DNA of 64,000 bases from JBNGOQ01 sp050589645 (GTDB lineage Bacteria > Bacteroidota > Bacteroidia > Flavobacteriales > Flavobacteriaceae). The translations under genes and the position numbers were made by a program. Positions within the stretch are counted from its first letter, which is position 1. Every line of letters begins with the position of its first letter. The stretch is from assembly GCF_050589645.1 (NCBI RefSeq), contig NZ_JBNGOQ010000002.1:868001-932000 (forward strand), given 5' to 3'. A model generated the notes under the pieces. It saw nothing but the letters and a program-made list of their open reading frames with translations, was not told the DNA's origin and did no database searches. Positions 1 to 8,084 of this stretch are shown here, piece after piece.

Positions 1-54
1 AGTTTTCTTAAGGAAGTAGAGCAGATTGGGGTCATTTATGAAATTCAAGATTAG
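1..54 (+). CDS. 3' end of an unidentified gene (partial)
   Basis: Frame 1 is open from the window edge to a TAG at 52-54 and would encode the tail SFLKEVEQIGVIYEIQD. The mix of charged and hydrophobic residues looks like real coding sequence, but seventeen residues are too few to name a family. The next 270 bases hold no other clear gene, which fits this being the end of an upstream transcription unit. Confidence 0.4.
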   Translation, partial: SFLKEVEQIGVIYEIQD

Positions 55-169
55 ATAGTAATAAAATAAAAACGGGGTATAGCAGCTTGGCTTTTGCTTT
101 ATGCTTTGCAATTTAGTTTGCTTTAGAAAAGCTCCTATGAGATGAAAGATGTATTGTTTACCCTCAACT

Positions 170-193
170 ACCACCACCCTTTGGTGCGGTGGT
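170..193. repeat. Imperfect palindrome in spacer
   Basis: Arms ACCACC (170-175) and GGTGGT (188-193) pair, and inside them ACC (176-178) pairs with GGT (183-185). It is one of three G+C-rich palindromes in this A+T-rich edge; the others are at 283-310 and about 663-690. Confidence 0.6.
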
Positions 194-274
194 TCCAGTA
201 AGAGCAAACACAAATGGGAGGAAAGCCTTAGTTTCCAATGGGGTTGTGGTTTTTCTTTTGAATAAAGGATACTT

Positions 275-282
275 TATATTTG
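275..282 (+). promoter_or_regulatory. Candidate -7 box TATATTTG before the lipoprotein gene at 324
   Basis: TATATTTG matches the Bacteroidota -7 consensus TAnnTTTG. A TTG lies at 258-260, only 14 nt away, which is shorter than the usual spacing, so the -33 element is doubtful. A transcript from here would begin inside the left arm of the hairpin at 283-310. Confidence 0.35.
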
Positions 283-310
283 ATGCCACCACGCCAGGGC
301 GTGGTGGCAT
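283..310. repeat. Perfect 12-bp inverted repeat in a leader
   Basis: ATGCCACCACGC (283-294) is followed after four bases by its exact reverse complement (299-310). The hairpin ends 13 nt before the ATG at 324, so it would cover the ribosome approach region of the lipoprotein gene. No T tract follows, so it is not a standard terminator. It could be a translation-control element or a trace of a mobile palindromic spacer. Confidence 0.7.
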
Positions 311-323
311 TGAGAGGGAAACA

Positions 324-644
324 ATGAAAAAAAAGCTGATTTTAATTTTTTGGATAATTGTAATTTCTTCTTGCAATTGGTACAATAAACAAGGTTGCAA
401 TGAGGAATTCAGGGAAAACCTTGAATATCTTGAGAAATATTTTCTAGATAACAGGGGCTCGTATTCAACATCAGAAATAGAAAAGAGGATAGAATATTTG
501 GAGTCCCAATCTGGGATTAAGAGTGCTGATAAAGGGAATATTCTCGGAAAATTTATAGTCACTGAAAAAGATATTGATAGATGGGAAGGTTGGCTGAATG
601 AACAATGTAGAAAAAAGCAGTTAGAAAAGCAGCGTGAGTTGTAA
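324..644 (+). CDS. Small putative lipoprotein, unknown function
   Basis: This 106-residue protein begins MKKKLILIFWIIVISSC, a signal peptide with a lipobox-like SSC, so the mature protein should be anchored by a lipidated Cys17. The reading frame extends upstream to 189, but only the start at 324 gives a signal peptide, and it follows a GAGAGGGAAAC stretch. The rest is charged and rich in Lys/Glu, probably helical, and ends in a basic tail. I recognise no family. It is A+T-rich like the gene at 738 and unlike the core genes after 1.8 kb, suggesting an accessory region that extends left of the window. Confidence 0.65.
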   Translation: MKKKLILIFWIIVISSCNWYNKQGCNEEFRENLEYLEKYFLDNRGSYSTSEIEKRIEYLESQSGIKSADKGNILGKFIVTEKDIDRWEGWLNEQCRKKQLEKQREL

Positions 645-737
645 AGTTGAGAGTTTCCTCGTTACCGCCTCGCTTAGGTGTGGCGGCAGCAAGGGAGGAA
701 CAAAGGTATCGATTTTTTTGCGCAAAAACAATTAAAC

Positions 738-1136
738 ATGCTTAGCAAGAAGAGATTAGTATTATTAACCGTTAGCGTTGCCTTATCAAATGTGGTTAGT
801 TCACAAGATTGCTTGAAATACAAAGTAGTCGATATTGATAGTACAAAATCAACGTATTTAATCAAGGTAAAACATAAGTACTATAAAGGTTTGATTGAAT
901 CTCCAAGAAAGAATCTTTCGTCTACTAAAAGTGACAAAAGAATTGTTGTGGGAAAAACCTATAAGTTGAATTTAGACAAATCAAATTTAACCTCCAGAGA
1001 ATTAGGTACTAATAATAACATCTATATTGACGATAAAAAAGTTTGGTCTACAGATTCAGATTTTGATCTTTTCGTAACCAAGGGTTTGAATGGTTTGCAC
1101 ATTGCAGTTCCCAACGGTTGTACGTGTAAAAAGTAA
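738..1136 (+). CDS. Small secreted protein, unknown function
   Basis: From the ATG at 738 the 132-residue product has a signal peptide (LSKKRLVLLTVSVALSNVVS), then Gln-Asp-Cys, so it may be cleaved after VVSSQ or be lipid-anchored. The mature part is rich in Lys, Ser and beta-prone residues and ends CTCKK with two close cysteines. The frame is open from 678, but the 20 extra residues would sit in front of the signal peptide and run through a palindromic spacer (about 663-690, CCGCC/GGCGG arms), so the later start is preferred. No family recognised. Confidence 0.6.
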   Translation: MLSKKRLVLLTVSVALSNVVSSQDCLKYKVVDIDSTKSTYLIKVKHKYYKGLIESPRKNLSSTKSDKRIVVGKTYKLNLDKSNLTSRELGTNNNIYIDDKKVWSTDSDFDLFVTKGLNGLHIAVPNGCTCKK

Positions 1137-1152
1137 TTTTAGCATCCGTCCT

Positions 1153-1293
1153 CTACTTATCCTCTTCAGGCGTTTTCCGTACCGTCAAAAAAACCACATA
1201 CCCCAAAACACACAGGAAAAAAAACAAACCGGCTGCCAAGATCCACAGCCTTTTTGCAATAAGTTCCGTACTAAATTCGATTCCCTCTAACAT
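1153..1293 (-). CDS. 46-residue single-pass membrane protein
   Basis: The minus strand encodes 46 residues starting MLEGIEFSTELIAKRLW. One strongly hydrophobic segment (residues about 17-37, rich in Leu, Phe and Val) is followed by a short charged tail TVRKTPEEDK. The ATG sits 5-10 nt after AAAGGAGGG, a near-perfect Shine-Dalgarno sequence, which is uncommon in this phylum and supports translation. It ends 17 nt from the convergent gene at 738-1136. Likely an inner-membrane microprotein; function unknown. Confidence 0.6.
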   Translation of the reverse strand: MLEGIEFSTELIAKRLWILAAGLFFFLCVLGYVVFLTVRKTPEEDK

Positions 1294-1486
1294 CACTACC
1301 CTCCTTTCCTTTTAAATTGAACCTAAGTGATGTGACAACTAAACATTTTAACAGCAGAAAGTCCAATCTAAAGTAATAAGTGGGCGTATACGGTAACAAG
1401 TGGTAATATGTGCTTTGGCGTTTTTTGTCCCCGCCTACACCAAGCTCCAGTGGGCAGGCCGGGTTGCCCTGCCACTAGATCCACAA

Positions 1487-1520
1487 TAAAAAAGGTCCCA
1501 TCGGGAACGACAGGACCTTA
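1487..1520 (-). terminator. Terminator after tRNA-His
   Basis: Read on the minus strand, AAGGTCC and GGACCTT pair across a 13-nt loop and are followed by a run of T. It lies 15 nt after the 3' end of tRNA-His. Confidence 0.7.
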
Positions 1521-1535
1521 AATCAGCTTTCTTAG

Positions 1536-1610
1536 GGTGGAAGACCGGGTTCGAACCGGCGACCTCTGGAACCACAATCCAGCGCTCTAACCGACTGAGC
1601 TACAACCACC
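1536..1610 (-). tRNA. tRNA-His (GTG anticodon)
   Basis: The minus strand folds as a tRNA: D arm GCTC/GAGC, anticodon stem CTGGA/TCCAG with loop TTGTGGT (anticodon GTG), T arm GCCGG/CCGGT with TTCGAAC. An extra 5' G (G-1) opposite C73 is the histidine identity mark. In the acceptor stem, GTGGTTG against CTTCCAC leaves pairs 5:68 and 6:67 as T-T. This is read directly from the sequence and may be normal for the lineage. The terminal CCA is not encoded in full. Confidence 0.95.
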
Positions 1611-1624
1611 ATGTTAAGCGGACG

Positions 1625-1655
1625 CAAAGGTAAATTTTTTTACATGATCTTTCAA
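1625..1655 (-). promoter_or_regulatory. Promoter of tRNA-His
   Basis: On the minus strand TTG (1655-1653), a 20-nt spacer and TACCTTTG (1632-1625) match the Bacteroidota consensus. The expected start site is about 8-10 nt before the tRNA. Confidence 0.8.
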
Positions 1656-1868
1656 AATAAAATGAGCCTTATTTTATGAGATCATAGCAATCGGATGAGG
1701 CCTTTCCAAAAGATTGTAACGACCCTTCCATACCACGATTTGTAGGAAAACATCGATGAAATGCTCGATTTATGCGATAAAACACACAAAAAACGGCATT
1801 TCACAACATAAATTAGAGCATGGGCCGCTTACAACCTATTTTTATCTTTTGAAATTCAGTTTGTATCC

Positions 1869-3959
1869 ATGTCCCAAATAATGCCCTATGTACTGGCCCT
1901 TCCACGCTATTTAAAAAGGCACCTTCTCCTCGTGTTGCTCCTTTGCGCTGGACTCCATATGGGGCATACCCAACAGAATGTCCGGGACAGTTTAATGCAG
2001 GAATTGCATACCCTTACCACCAAAAGCGATTTCCACCCCAGGGATACGGTCTATATAGACCTGTTGAACAAGCTGGGCAGCCAACTGCGTTTCTACAAAA
2101 CGGACAGCCTGTATTTATTGGCCAAAAAAGCGTTGAAACACAGTAGGTCTGCAGGTTACCAACTTGGAGAGAGCAGGGCCCTGTTGAATATGGGCAGTTA
2201 TTTTTCGGACAAAGGGGACAACAACCAGGCCATTACCAATTACAAGGAAGCTTTGGTCATTGCCCAGGAAATAAATCACCCTACACTGATTCTCCGCATA
2301 CGGAACAACCTGGCCGGGGAATATTCCTATAAGGGCGATTATGCCGAAGCGCTCAACGGCTATTTAGAAGGCATAGATCTGGCTGCAAAACACGAAGATA
2401 AGCTCATGCTCTCCATAATGAATGAGAACATAGCCAACCTGTACGCCTCCCAAAAAGACTACGACCAGGCATTGGATTTTTACAGCAAGGTAAAAAAACT
2501 GAACGCCGAACTGGGCAATAAGATCAGCATGGCCGAATCCATGAGCAACGTCGCCTCCATTTATGCCGATATGGGGAAACTGGACTATGCCATGTTCAAC
2601 GTTAACCAAAGCATCGGTATTTTTGAAAAACATAGGATTATGGACTGGTTGGCCTATGCCTATGAGATCAAAGGCAAGACCTATCTAAAAGAGGGCAAGT
2701 ATAAGTGGGCGCTCTACTGGTACAACCAAGGGGAGCTGTTGCACAAGAAACTCCAGGACGATCGGGGAAAAATAGACCTGCTCAACGGTATGGCCGAAGC
2801 CTATCTGGGCCTCAAAAAAGATACGGTCTCCCAACGCCATGCGCTGGAGGCCTTCACCATTTCCCAAAGGATACAATCTATGGAGGGCACCCAAAAGTGC
2901 GCCAAAACGCTGTACCGGATCCATAAGAACAAGAGCGACTATGCCACAGCGCTGTCCTATCATGAGTTATATCAAAAACTATCGGACACCCTATCGCGGA
3001 ACGAAAACCAAAAAAGCCTTACCATGCTCAAGACCAAGCTGAAGCATGACAAGCAGCAGGAGGCCCTGATCTTGGAAAACGAGAAGGCCCTGGCCAAACA
3101 AAAAAATTACGTCTACGCCGCCGTGGTCATCCTGATTATCTTTCTGATCATTACCATCCTGGTGAGGCGGGGCGAAAAAATACAGAAAAAACTCAACGTG
3201 GAGCTACAGGCCCAAACCGATACGCTCGAAAAACGGGAGGAAGAGCTAAAGGAGATCAACGAGACCAAAACGCTTTTGTTTTCCATCATCGGGCACGACC
3301 TTAGGGGCCCCATCGGGGCATTGCAGGGGCTCTTACAATTGTTTAGGGACGGAGAGGTGAAGAAAGAGGAATTTCTTCAATTTATTCCGAAACTGCGCAC
3401 CGATGTGGACCATATTTCCTTTACCCTGAACAATCTATTATCCTGGGGGCAAACACAAATGAATGGTGCCATCACCAAACCTTCGGTCGTGGCCCTTGAG
3501 GCCATCGTCCTCGATAATATCAACCTACTTTCCGAAATTGCGGAGAACAAATCGATAAAACTGATCAGTAAGCTCTCGGAAAATACCCTGACCTGGTCCG
3601 ATGTCAACCAAATCGATATTGTTATCCGGAACCTCATCAGCAACGCATTGAAATTTACCCCGGAAAACGGTATGGTGACCATAGAGGCCCTGGAGAAAAA
3701 CGACCTTTGGCAGGTTTCCATCCGCGATACCGGCGTGGGCATGGACAAAATCACCCAGGAAAAGCTGTTCAAAAAAAACACCAACCACACCACCTATGGT
3801 ACCAATGACGAAAAAGGAACGGGACTGGGCCTATCGCTCTGTAAGGACATGGTAGAAAATAACAACGGGCGCATCTGGGTGGAAAGCACCTTAAGAAAGG
3901 GCTCCTGTTTTTACTTCACCTTACCCAAAGCAGAAAAAAAATACCAGAAGACCGCTTAG
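1869..3959 (+). CDS. TPR-repeat sensor histidine kinase
   Basis: 696 residues. An N-terminal signal/anchor segment (about 14-34) is followed by a periplasmic array of tetratricopeptide repeats (about 60-370), one membrane segment (about 414-433), a coiled coil (about 440-468), a HisKA domain with phospho-acceptor His476 in the motif IIGHDLRGP, and a HATPase with N box (Asn588 in NLISNALKF), G1 box DTGVGMD and G2 box GTGLGLSLC. It should sense an envelope signal through the TPR array and pass phosphate to a response regulator, but none is encoded next to it. This architecture is common in Flavobacteriaceae. Its stop overlaps the stop of the convergent bshB1 by four bases. Confidence 0.93.
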   Translation: MSQIMPYVLALPRYLKRHLLLVLLLCAGLHMGHTQQNVRDSLMQELHTLTTKSDFHPRDTVYIDLLNKLGSQLRFYKTDSLYLLAKKALKHSRSAGYQLGESRALLNMGSYFSDKGDNNQAITNYKEALVIAQEINHPTLILRIRNNLAGEYSYKGDYAEALNGYLEGIDLAAKHEDKLMLSIMNENIANLYASQKDYDQALDFYSKVKKLNAELGNKISMAESMSNVASIYADMGKLDYAMFNVNQSIGIFEKHRIMDWLAYAYEIKGKTYLKEGKYKWALYWYNQGELLHKKLQDDRGKIDLLNGMAEAYLGLKKDTVSQRHALEAFTISQRIQSMEGTQKCAKTLYRIHKNKSDYATALSYHELYQKLSDTLSRNENQKSLTMLKTKLKHDKQQEALILENEKALAKQKNYVYAAVVILIIFLIITILVRRGEKIQKKLNVELQAQTDTLEKREEELKEINETKTLLFSIIGHDLRGPIGALQGLLQLFRDGEVKKEEFLQFIPKLRTDVDHISFTLNNLLSWGQTQMNGAITKPSVVALEAIVLDNINLLSEIAENKSIKLISKLSENTLTWSDVNQIDIVIRNLISNALKFTPENGMVTIEALEKNDLWQVSIRDTGVGMDKITQEKLFKKNTNHTTYGTNDEKGTGLGLSLCKDMVENNNGRIWVESTLRKGSCFYFTLPKAEKKYQKTA

Positions 3960-4678
3960 ATCAAATTCTCCAATTTATCTACCGCAACAAAGCGTTCCGC
4001 GGTAAAGCCCTCCGCATGCTGTACCCCTATCAAACGTCCCATATCCCGGGCACGGTACACCACACTATCCACAAAATTCTTACTACTGATCGGTGTATCG
4101 AGTTCCTTACTTTTGGGGTCGTAAAATTGTGAGCTATAGGCCATGATGGCCTCGGTCTTTTTTTCGATAAATCCGGACACATCCACTACAAAATCAGGTT
4201 CCAGGTTTTTCCATTGGATGTAATGGTACACTTGTTTGGGCCGCCAGGCCTCCTGCCACTGATCGTCGCCCTCCATACGGGTATCTACTTTGACCAGCCC
4301 GCTTAGAAAACAGGCGTCGCTCACCAGTTGGCTCCCTTTCGCATGATCAATATGACGATCTTCCACGGCATTGCACAGCACAATATCCGGCCTGTATTTG
4401 CGGATGATCCGGATAAGCGCCAGTTGGTGTTCCCGGTCATTTACAAAGAAGCCGTCTGCGAATTCCATGTTTTCGCGCACGGCAAGACCGAGGACCTTCG
4501 CCGCCTCGATCGCTTCCCTATCACGGATCTCAGCAGATCCGCGGGTGCCCAATTCGCCACGGGTAAGGTCTACAATGCCTACCTTTTTCCCCTGGGCCAC
4601 TTCCTTGGCTATGGTGGCACCGGCACCCAATTCCGCATCATCGGGATGTGCGCCGAAAACTAATATATCTAACTTCAT
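3956..4678 (-). CDS. bshB1: Bacillithiol biosynthesis deacetylase BshB1
   Basis: 240 residues of the LmbE/PIG-L fold, the usual length for BshB1. The Zn-binding signature AHPDD (His11, Asp13, Asp14) and the second His cluster HIDH (109-112) are intact. BshB1 removes the acetyl group from GlcNAc-malate, the second step of bacillithiol synthesis, in the cytoplasm. It lies 26 nt behind a Cys/Met-metabolism PLP enzyme on the same strand, so the two are probably cotranscribed, which fits supply of cysteine for the third step. bshA and bshC are not in the window. Confidence 0.92.
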   Translation of the reverse strand: MKLDILVFGAHPDDAELGAGATIAKEVAQGKKVGIVDLTRGELGTRGSAEIRDREAIEAAKVLGLAVRENMEFADGFFVNDREHQLALIRIIRKYRPDIVLCNAVEDRHIDHAKGSQLVSDACFLSGLVKVDTRMEGDDQWQEAWRPKQVYHYIQWKNLEPDFVVDVSGFIEKKTEAIMAYSSQFYDPKSKELDTPISSKNFVDSVVYRARDMGRLIGVQHAEGFTAERFVAVDKLENLI

Positions 4679-4704
4679 GAAGTTGGTTCGATTTGTTTAA
4701 AAAA

Positions 4705-5880
4705 TTAATGGGTCGTAACAACCGCCTTGGGCCTTACTTTATTTAACGCCTGTTCTATGTCTGCAATGAGATCTTCTGGCTCCTCTATACCTACGGAAAA
4801 ACGGATAAGTCCGTCCGTTATGCCCTGTAGGTCCCGCTCCTCTTGAGACAGGAGTGCATGCGATGTCTGAACTGGTGAAAGTACGGTACTCTCCACGCCG
4901 GCCAAACTCATGGAGGACTTGATCAATTGTAGGGCCTTTTGAAATTTGGAGGCGTCAAAGCCAGCCTTCAGTTCAAAGGAAAGCATGCCGCCAAAGCCCT
5001 TCATCTGTGCCTTGGCCAATTCGTGATCCGGATGGGTCACCAAGCCGGGAAAGTATACCTTATCAATATCTTTATGCTTATTTAGGTAGTCTGCCATGTG
5101 CATGGCATTCTCGTTTTGTGCCCTAACCCGGATGCCCATGGTCTTTATACTGCGTTCCAATAACCAGACGGTATAATCGCTTAAACTGCCCCCCAGGTTT
5201 TTGGCCAAACTAAAGATGCGTTTCATATTTTCCTCCGTGGATGCCACGGCCCCGGCCAGGATATCGGAATGACCGCCCATATACTTGGTTGCGCTGTGAA
5301 TGACGATATCAATACCAAAATCGATGGGGTTTTGGTTCACCGGACTGGCAAAGGTATTGTCTATCATGGAAACTAGGCCATGTTTCTTTGCCAATTGGGC
5401 CACACCCTTCAAATCGGTAATGGTCAACAAGGGATTGGAAGGTGTCTCAATATAAATGACCTTGGTATTCTCCCGGATTTTGGCCTCAAAATCGGCCACT
5501 GTGAGACCATCGGTAAAGGAATAGGAAATTCCAAATTTTTTAAACTCCTCCTGCACCAGATTATAGGTGCCTCCATAGAGGGTACGCTGTAGCACAATAT
5601 GATCACCCACTCTCAAAAAAGCCAACAAGGCAGTGCTAATGGCCGCCATGCCACTACCAAAGATCAGGGCCGCCTCTGCATGTTCCAGGGCCGCTATTTT
5701 TTTTGATAGTCCCTGTTGGTTGGGCGTGTTAAAATATCTGGGATAGCGTTTAACATCCACATCCTCAAAGGCATAGGAGGTACTCATGTATAGCGGGGAG
5801 GTGGCTCCCTTATAGGTGTCATCCACCAATTCCCCAACATGGGTGCAAATGGTGTTAAGGCCTTTATTTTTTGAATCCAT
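4705..5880 (-). CDS. Trans-sulfuration family PLP enzyme (cystathionine gamma-synthase/lyase or related)
   Basis: 391 residues of the Cys/Met metabolism PLP-dependent family. The Schiff-base lysine is Lys199 in SATKYMGGHSD, the PLP phosphate loop is GSGMAAI (about 75-81) and the cofactor Asp is in MIDNTFASP (about 172-180). Sequence alone does not settle whether it is MetB, MetC, methionine gamma-lyase or O-acetylhomoserine sulfhydrylase. The length and the SxGGxxSxxTVWL region near 240 fit the gamma-synthase/gamma-lyase group. A terminator sits between it and the upstream MATE gene, so it should have its own promoter. Confidence 0.88.
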   Translation of the reverse strand: MDSKNKGLNTICTHVGELVDDTYKGATSPLYMSTSYAFEDVDVKRYPRYFNTPNQQGLSKKIAALEHAEAALIFGSGMAAISTALLAFLRVGDHIVLQRTLYGGTYNLVQEEFKKFGISYSFTDGLTVADFEAKIRENTKVIYIETPSNPLLTITDLKGVAQLAKKHGLVSMIDNTFASPVNQNPIDFGIDIVIHSATKYMGGHSDILAGAVASTEENMKRIFSLAKNLGGSLSDYTVWLLERSIKTMGIRVRAQNENAMHMADYLNKHKDIDKVYFPGLVTHPDHELAKAQMKGFGGMLSFELKAGFDASKFQKALQLIKSSMSLAGVESTVLSPVQTSHALLSQEERDLQGITDGLIRFSVGIEEPEDLIADIEQALNKVRPKAVVTTH

Positions 5881-5894
5881 AGGTTTGATGCTAG

Positions 5895-5929
5895 TTAAAA
5901 ACTACCGCCACAAAATTGTGACGGTAGTC
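5895..5929 (-). terminator. Terminator after the MATE gene
   Basis: On the minus strand ACTACCGTCACAA pairs with a partner reading TTGTGGCGGTAGT (one wobble), followed by TTTTTAAC. It isolates the MATE gene from the PLP enzyme gene downstream, whose start is only about 15 nt beyond. Confidence 0.75.
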
Positions 5930-5953
5930 AAGCTTTAAAGTTACAAAAATTGC

Positions 5954-7363
5954 TTAAACCTGTACCTTTTTCCAAGCCCCCTTTCTAAACCAGACAATGG
6001 CTATGACGGCCAGGAGGACCTCGGCCAGGGTTATGGCCAAAAACACGCCCATGGCCCCTAGATTAAAGGTGATGGAAGCCAAATAGGCAAAAGGCAGTTG
6101 AAAGAGCCAAAAGGCGATAAAATTAATCTTGGTTGGGGTCTTCGTATCCCCTGCCCCGTTAAAGGCCTGGGTTACCACCATACCATAGGCATAGAAAATA
6201 TAACCCGCGGCGATGATCTGCAGACATAGTGCCCCATTGGCCACAACTGCTGGGGTGGCATTAAAGAAGGTAATGATCTGCTTAGCAAACAAGAGGTACA
6301 CCACGGACACCACCAACATGAAATAAGCGTTGTAGCGACCGGTTTTCCATACTGAGGTCTCGGCCCTATCGGGCTGTTGAGCGCCCAAGTTTTGCCCCAC
6401 CAAAGTGGCCGCAGCATTACTCATACCCCAGGAAGGCATCAGGGTAAAGAGCATCACCCGTATCGCAATGGTATAACCCGCCAATACCTCACTTCCAAAT
6501 TCGGACATCATGCGCATGAGGAACACCCAACTGGACGTACCGATCAGAAACTGTGCAATTCCCCCAAGCGACACCTTTACAAGGTTCATCATGACCTGTA
6601 ACCGCACTACCACGTCCTTAACGCCTACCTTGATACGGCTCCATCCAAAGAACAAAATGGCCAGCTGGAACAGCACAGCGGTCCCCCGTCCGATATTGGT
6701 GGCAATAGCGGCTCCCATGACCCCAAATTCGGGCACCGGTCCCCATCCAAAGATAAAGATGGGGTCCAAAATGATATTGAGTCCGTTGGAGAGCACTAAA
6801 GTCCACATCGCGGTGGAAGCATCCCCCGCCCCTCTGAAAATAGCATTGATAAGGAACAATAATAGAATGGTGACATTGCCCCCGATCAACAATTGTGTAT
6901 AGCCGTAGCCCTCCGCGATCAAATCGGGTTCGGCGCCCATCAACGCCAAGATTTCCTTAGCAAACAAGAAGCCGATCACCCCTACGATGAGGGATACTAG
7001 GATTCCCAATAAAATAGCCTGCACGGCCGATTCCCTGGCACCTTTGAGGTCCTTTTCCCCGATTCGCCTGGCAACTACTGCCGTTGCGGCCATACTGAGT
7101 CCAATGGCAACGGCATAGACCAAGGTGATTACGGATTCCGTCAACCCGATCGTGGCCACGGCATTTACGCTTACCTGTGAGACATAGGCGATATCGACCA
7201 GGGCAAAAATGGATTCCATCAACATTTCCAAGATCATGGGAATGGACAACATAAAGATGGCCTTGCGGATACTGCCTGTAGTAAACTCGGTCTCCTTGCC
7301 GGTGATGGCAATATAAAAGTATTGGATTAGTTTTTTAAACGTGATTTTATTCTGATGTGTCAT
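5954..7363 (-). CDS. MATE family efflux transporter
   Basis: 469 residues with about twelve hydrophobic segments in two homologous halves, the MatE fold. The N-terminal 30 residues are polar and cytoplasmic, then IRKAIFMLSIPMILEMLMES starts helix 1, and the loop ARRIGEKDLKGA follows helix 3, as is typical of the family. These are cation-driven exporters of drugs or metabolites in the inner membrane; the substrate cannot be read from sequence. Its leader contains a perfect palindrome (7407-7424). It is single-gene, ended by a terminator. Confidence 0.9.
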   Translation of the reverse strand: MTHQNKITFKKLIQYFYIAITGKETEFTTGSIRKAIFMLSIPMILEMLMESIFALVDIAYVSQVSVNAVATIGLTESVITLVYAVAIGLSMAATAVVARRIGEKDLKGARESAVQAILLGILVSLIVGVIGFLFAKEILALMGAEPDLIAEGYGYTQLLIGGNVTILLLFLINAIFRGAGDASTAMWTLVLSNGLNIILDPIFIFGWGPVPEFGVMGAAIATNIGRGTAVLFQLAILFFGWSRIKVGVKDVVVRLQVMMNLVKVSLGGIAQFLIGTSSWVFLMRMMSEFGSEVLAGYTIAIRVMLFTLMPSWGMSNAAATLVGQNLGAQQPDRAETSVWKTGRYNAYFMLVVSVVYLLFAKQIITFFNATPAVVANGALCLQIIAAGYIFYAYGMVVTQAFNGAGDTKTPTKINFIAFWLFQLPFAYLASITFNLGAMGVFLAITLAEVLLAVIAIVWFRKGAWKKVQV

Positions 7364-7406
7364 TGTAAAGAATTTATGTAAAATGAAGAAAATATAGCGT
7401 CATCCG

Positions 7407-7424
7407 GTCGACCCTTGGGTCGAC
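7407..7424. repeat. Perfect palindrome in the MATE leader
   Basis: GTCGACCC, two bases, GGGTCGAC: an exact 8-bp inverted repeat 44 nt before the MATE start. The short spacing suits a dimeric repressor operator or a tight RNA hairpin. No T tract follows. Confidence 0.55.
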
Positions 7425-7543
7425 TAAACGGTGGGCCTCAGCCCTATGACATCTATAAAAAACATAAATTCTATAACTTCATGATGGTGCAAAGATGCAC
7501 TTTTTTTTAAATATTTCAAATAATTTATTAAAAACCGCCCCTA

Positions 7544-7610
7544 ACCCATTTGCCCGACCTCACAGTATATAGCGTATGTATACCACAAGGCCGGGACCAG
7601 AGAAATGGGT
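7544..7610. repeat. Long imperfect palindrome after the DM13 gene
   Basis: Outer arms ACCCATTT (7544-7551) and AAATGGGT (7603-7610) pair, and inside them GCCCGACC pairs with GGCCGGG less one base; the loop is about 28 nt. It begins 5 nt after the DM13 stop and may act as a transcript-stabilising or termination structure. Confidence 0.5.
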
Positions 7611-7614
7611 AAAA

Positions 7615-8022
7615 TTATAAACTGCTACCGCCCCATAAAATACCGTACTGCTCGCAATGGATCAGTAGGGAACTATACTCCTTTAGGACAATATTCGAAG
7701 GAATCTTATAGGACTGTCCGCCCTTGGCGCTCTTTAATTTGGAGATGAGGACAGCGCCATAGGGCGCATTTTTTCCGGTAATGGTGGCCAGTTGTTTTTT
7801 GGACAAAAAAAGCTTTAGGTCCGGAGCGCTCTTGGTCTTAAAATCGTCACTTAGCACAATATACGTGCCGCCGTCCCTTTCCACAATTTCAAAAGTGCCC
7901 GAAATGGATTTATTCTGTTTTTCAAAACCACCTTTTTTTATGGTCTGCGAAAAGCCCGTGTATGAAACCAATAGAAGAAAAAGGGACACTATGAAATGGG
8001 ATGGATGCGCTACTTTTTTCAT
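7615..8022 (-). CDS. Secreted DM13 domain protein
   Basis: 135 residues: a signal peptide (about 1-25, ending GFSQ) and one DM13 domain filling the rest. The family pattern is plain: GTFEIVERDGGTYIVLSDDF, then SAPDLKLFLS, GQSYKIPSN and the conserved cysteine near the end in HCEQYGILWGG. DM13 domains are predicted to be beta-structured redox or electron-transfer modules built around that Cys. It would act in the periplasm or at the surface. It sits 62 nt after the cytochrome c assembly gene ccsBA on the same strand, a suggestive but unproven link. Confidence 0.85.
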   Translation of the reverse strand: MKKVAHPSHFIVSLFLLLVSYTGFSQTIKKGGFEKQNKSISGTFEIVERDGGTYIVLSDDFKTKSAPDLKLFLSKKQLATITGKNAPYGAVLISKLKSAKGGQSYKIPSNIVLKEYSSLLIHCEQYGILWGGSSL

Positions 8023-8084
8023 TGCTCAAGATATTGACGTTACACCCTTAGTAGCCTTTCTCCCTCAATGCTTACAAAGAAAAA

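Noticed and set aside
1090..1290. 66-codon plus-strand frame across the end of the gene at 738
   Set aside because: It overlaps the real gene and runs opposite to a better minus-strand membrane ORF (1153-1293) with a Shine-Dalgarno site.
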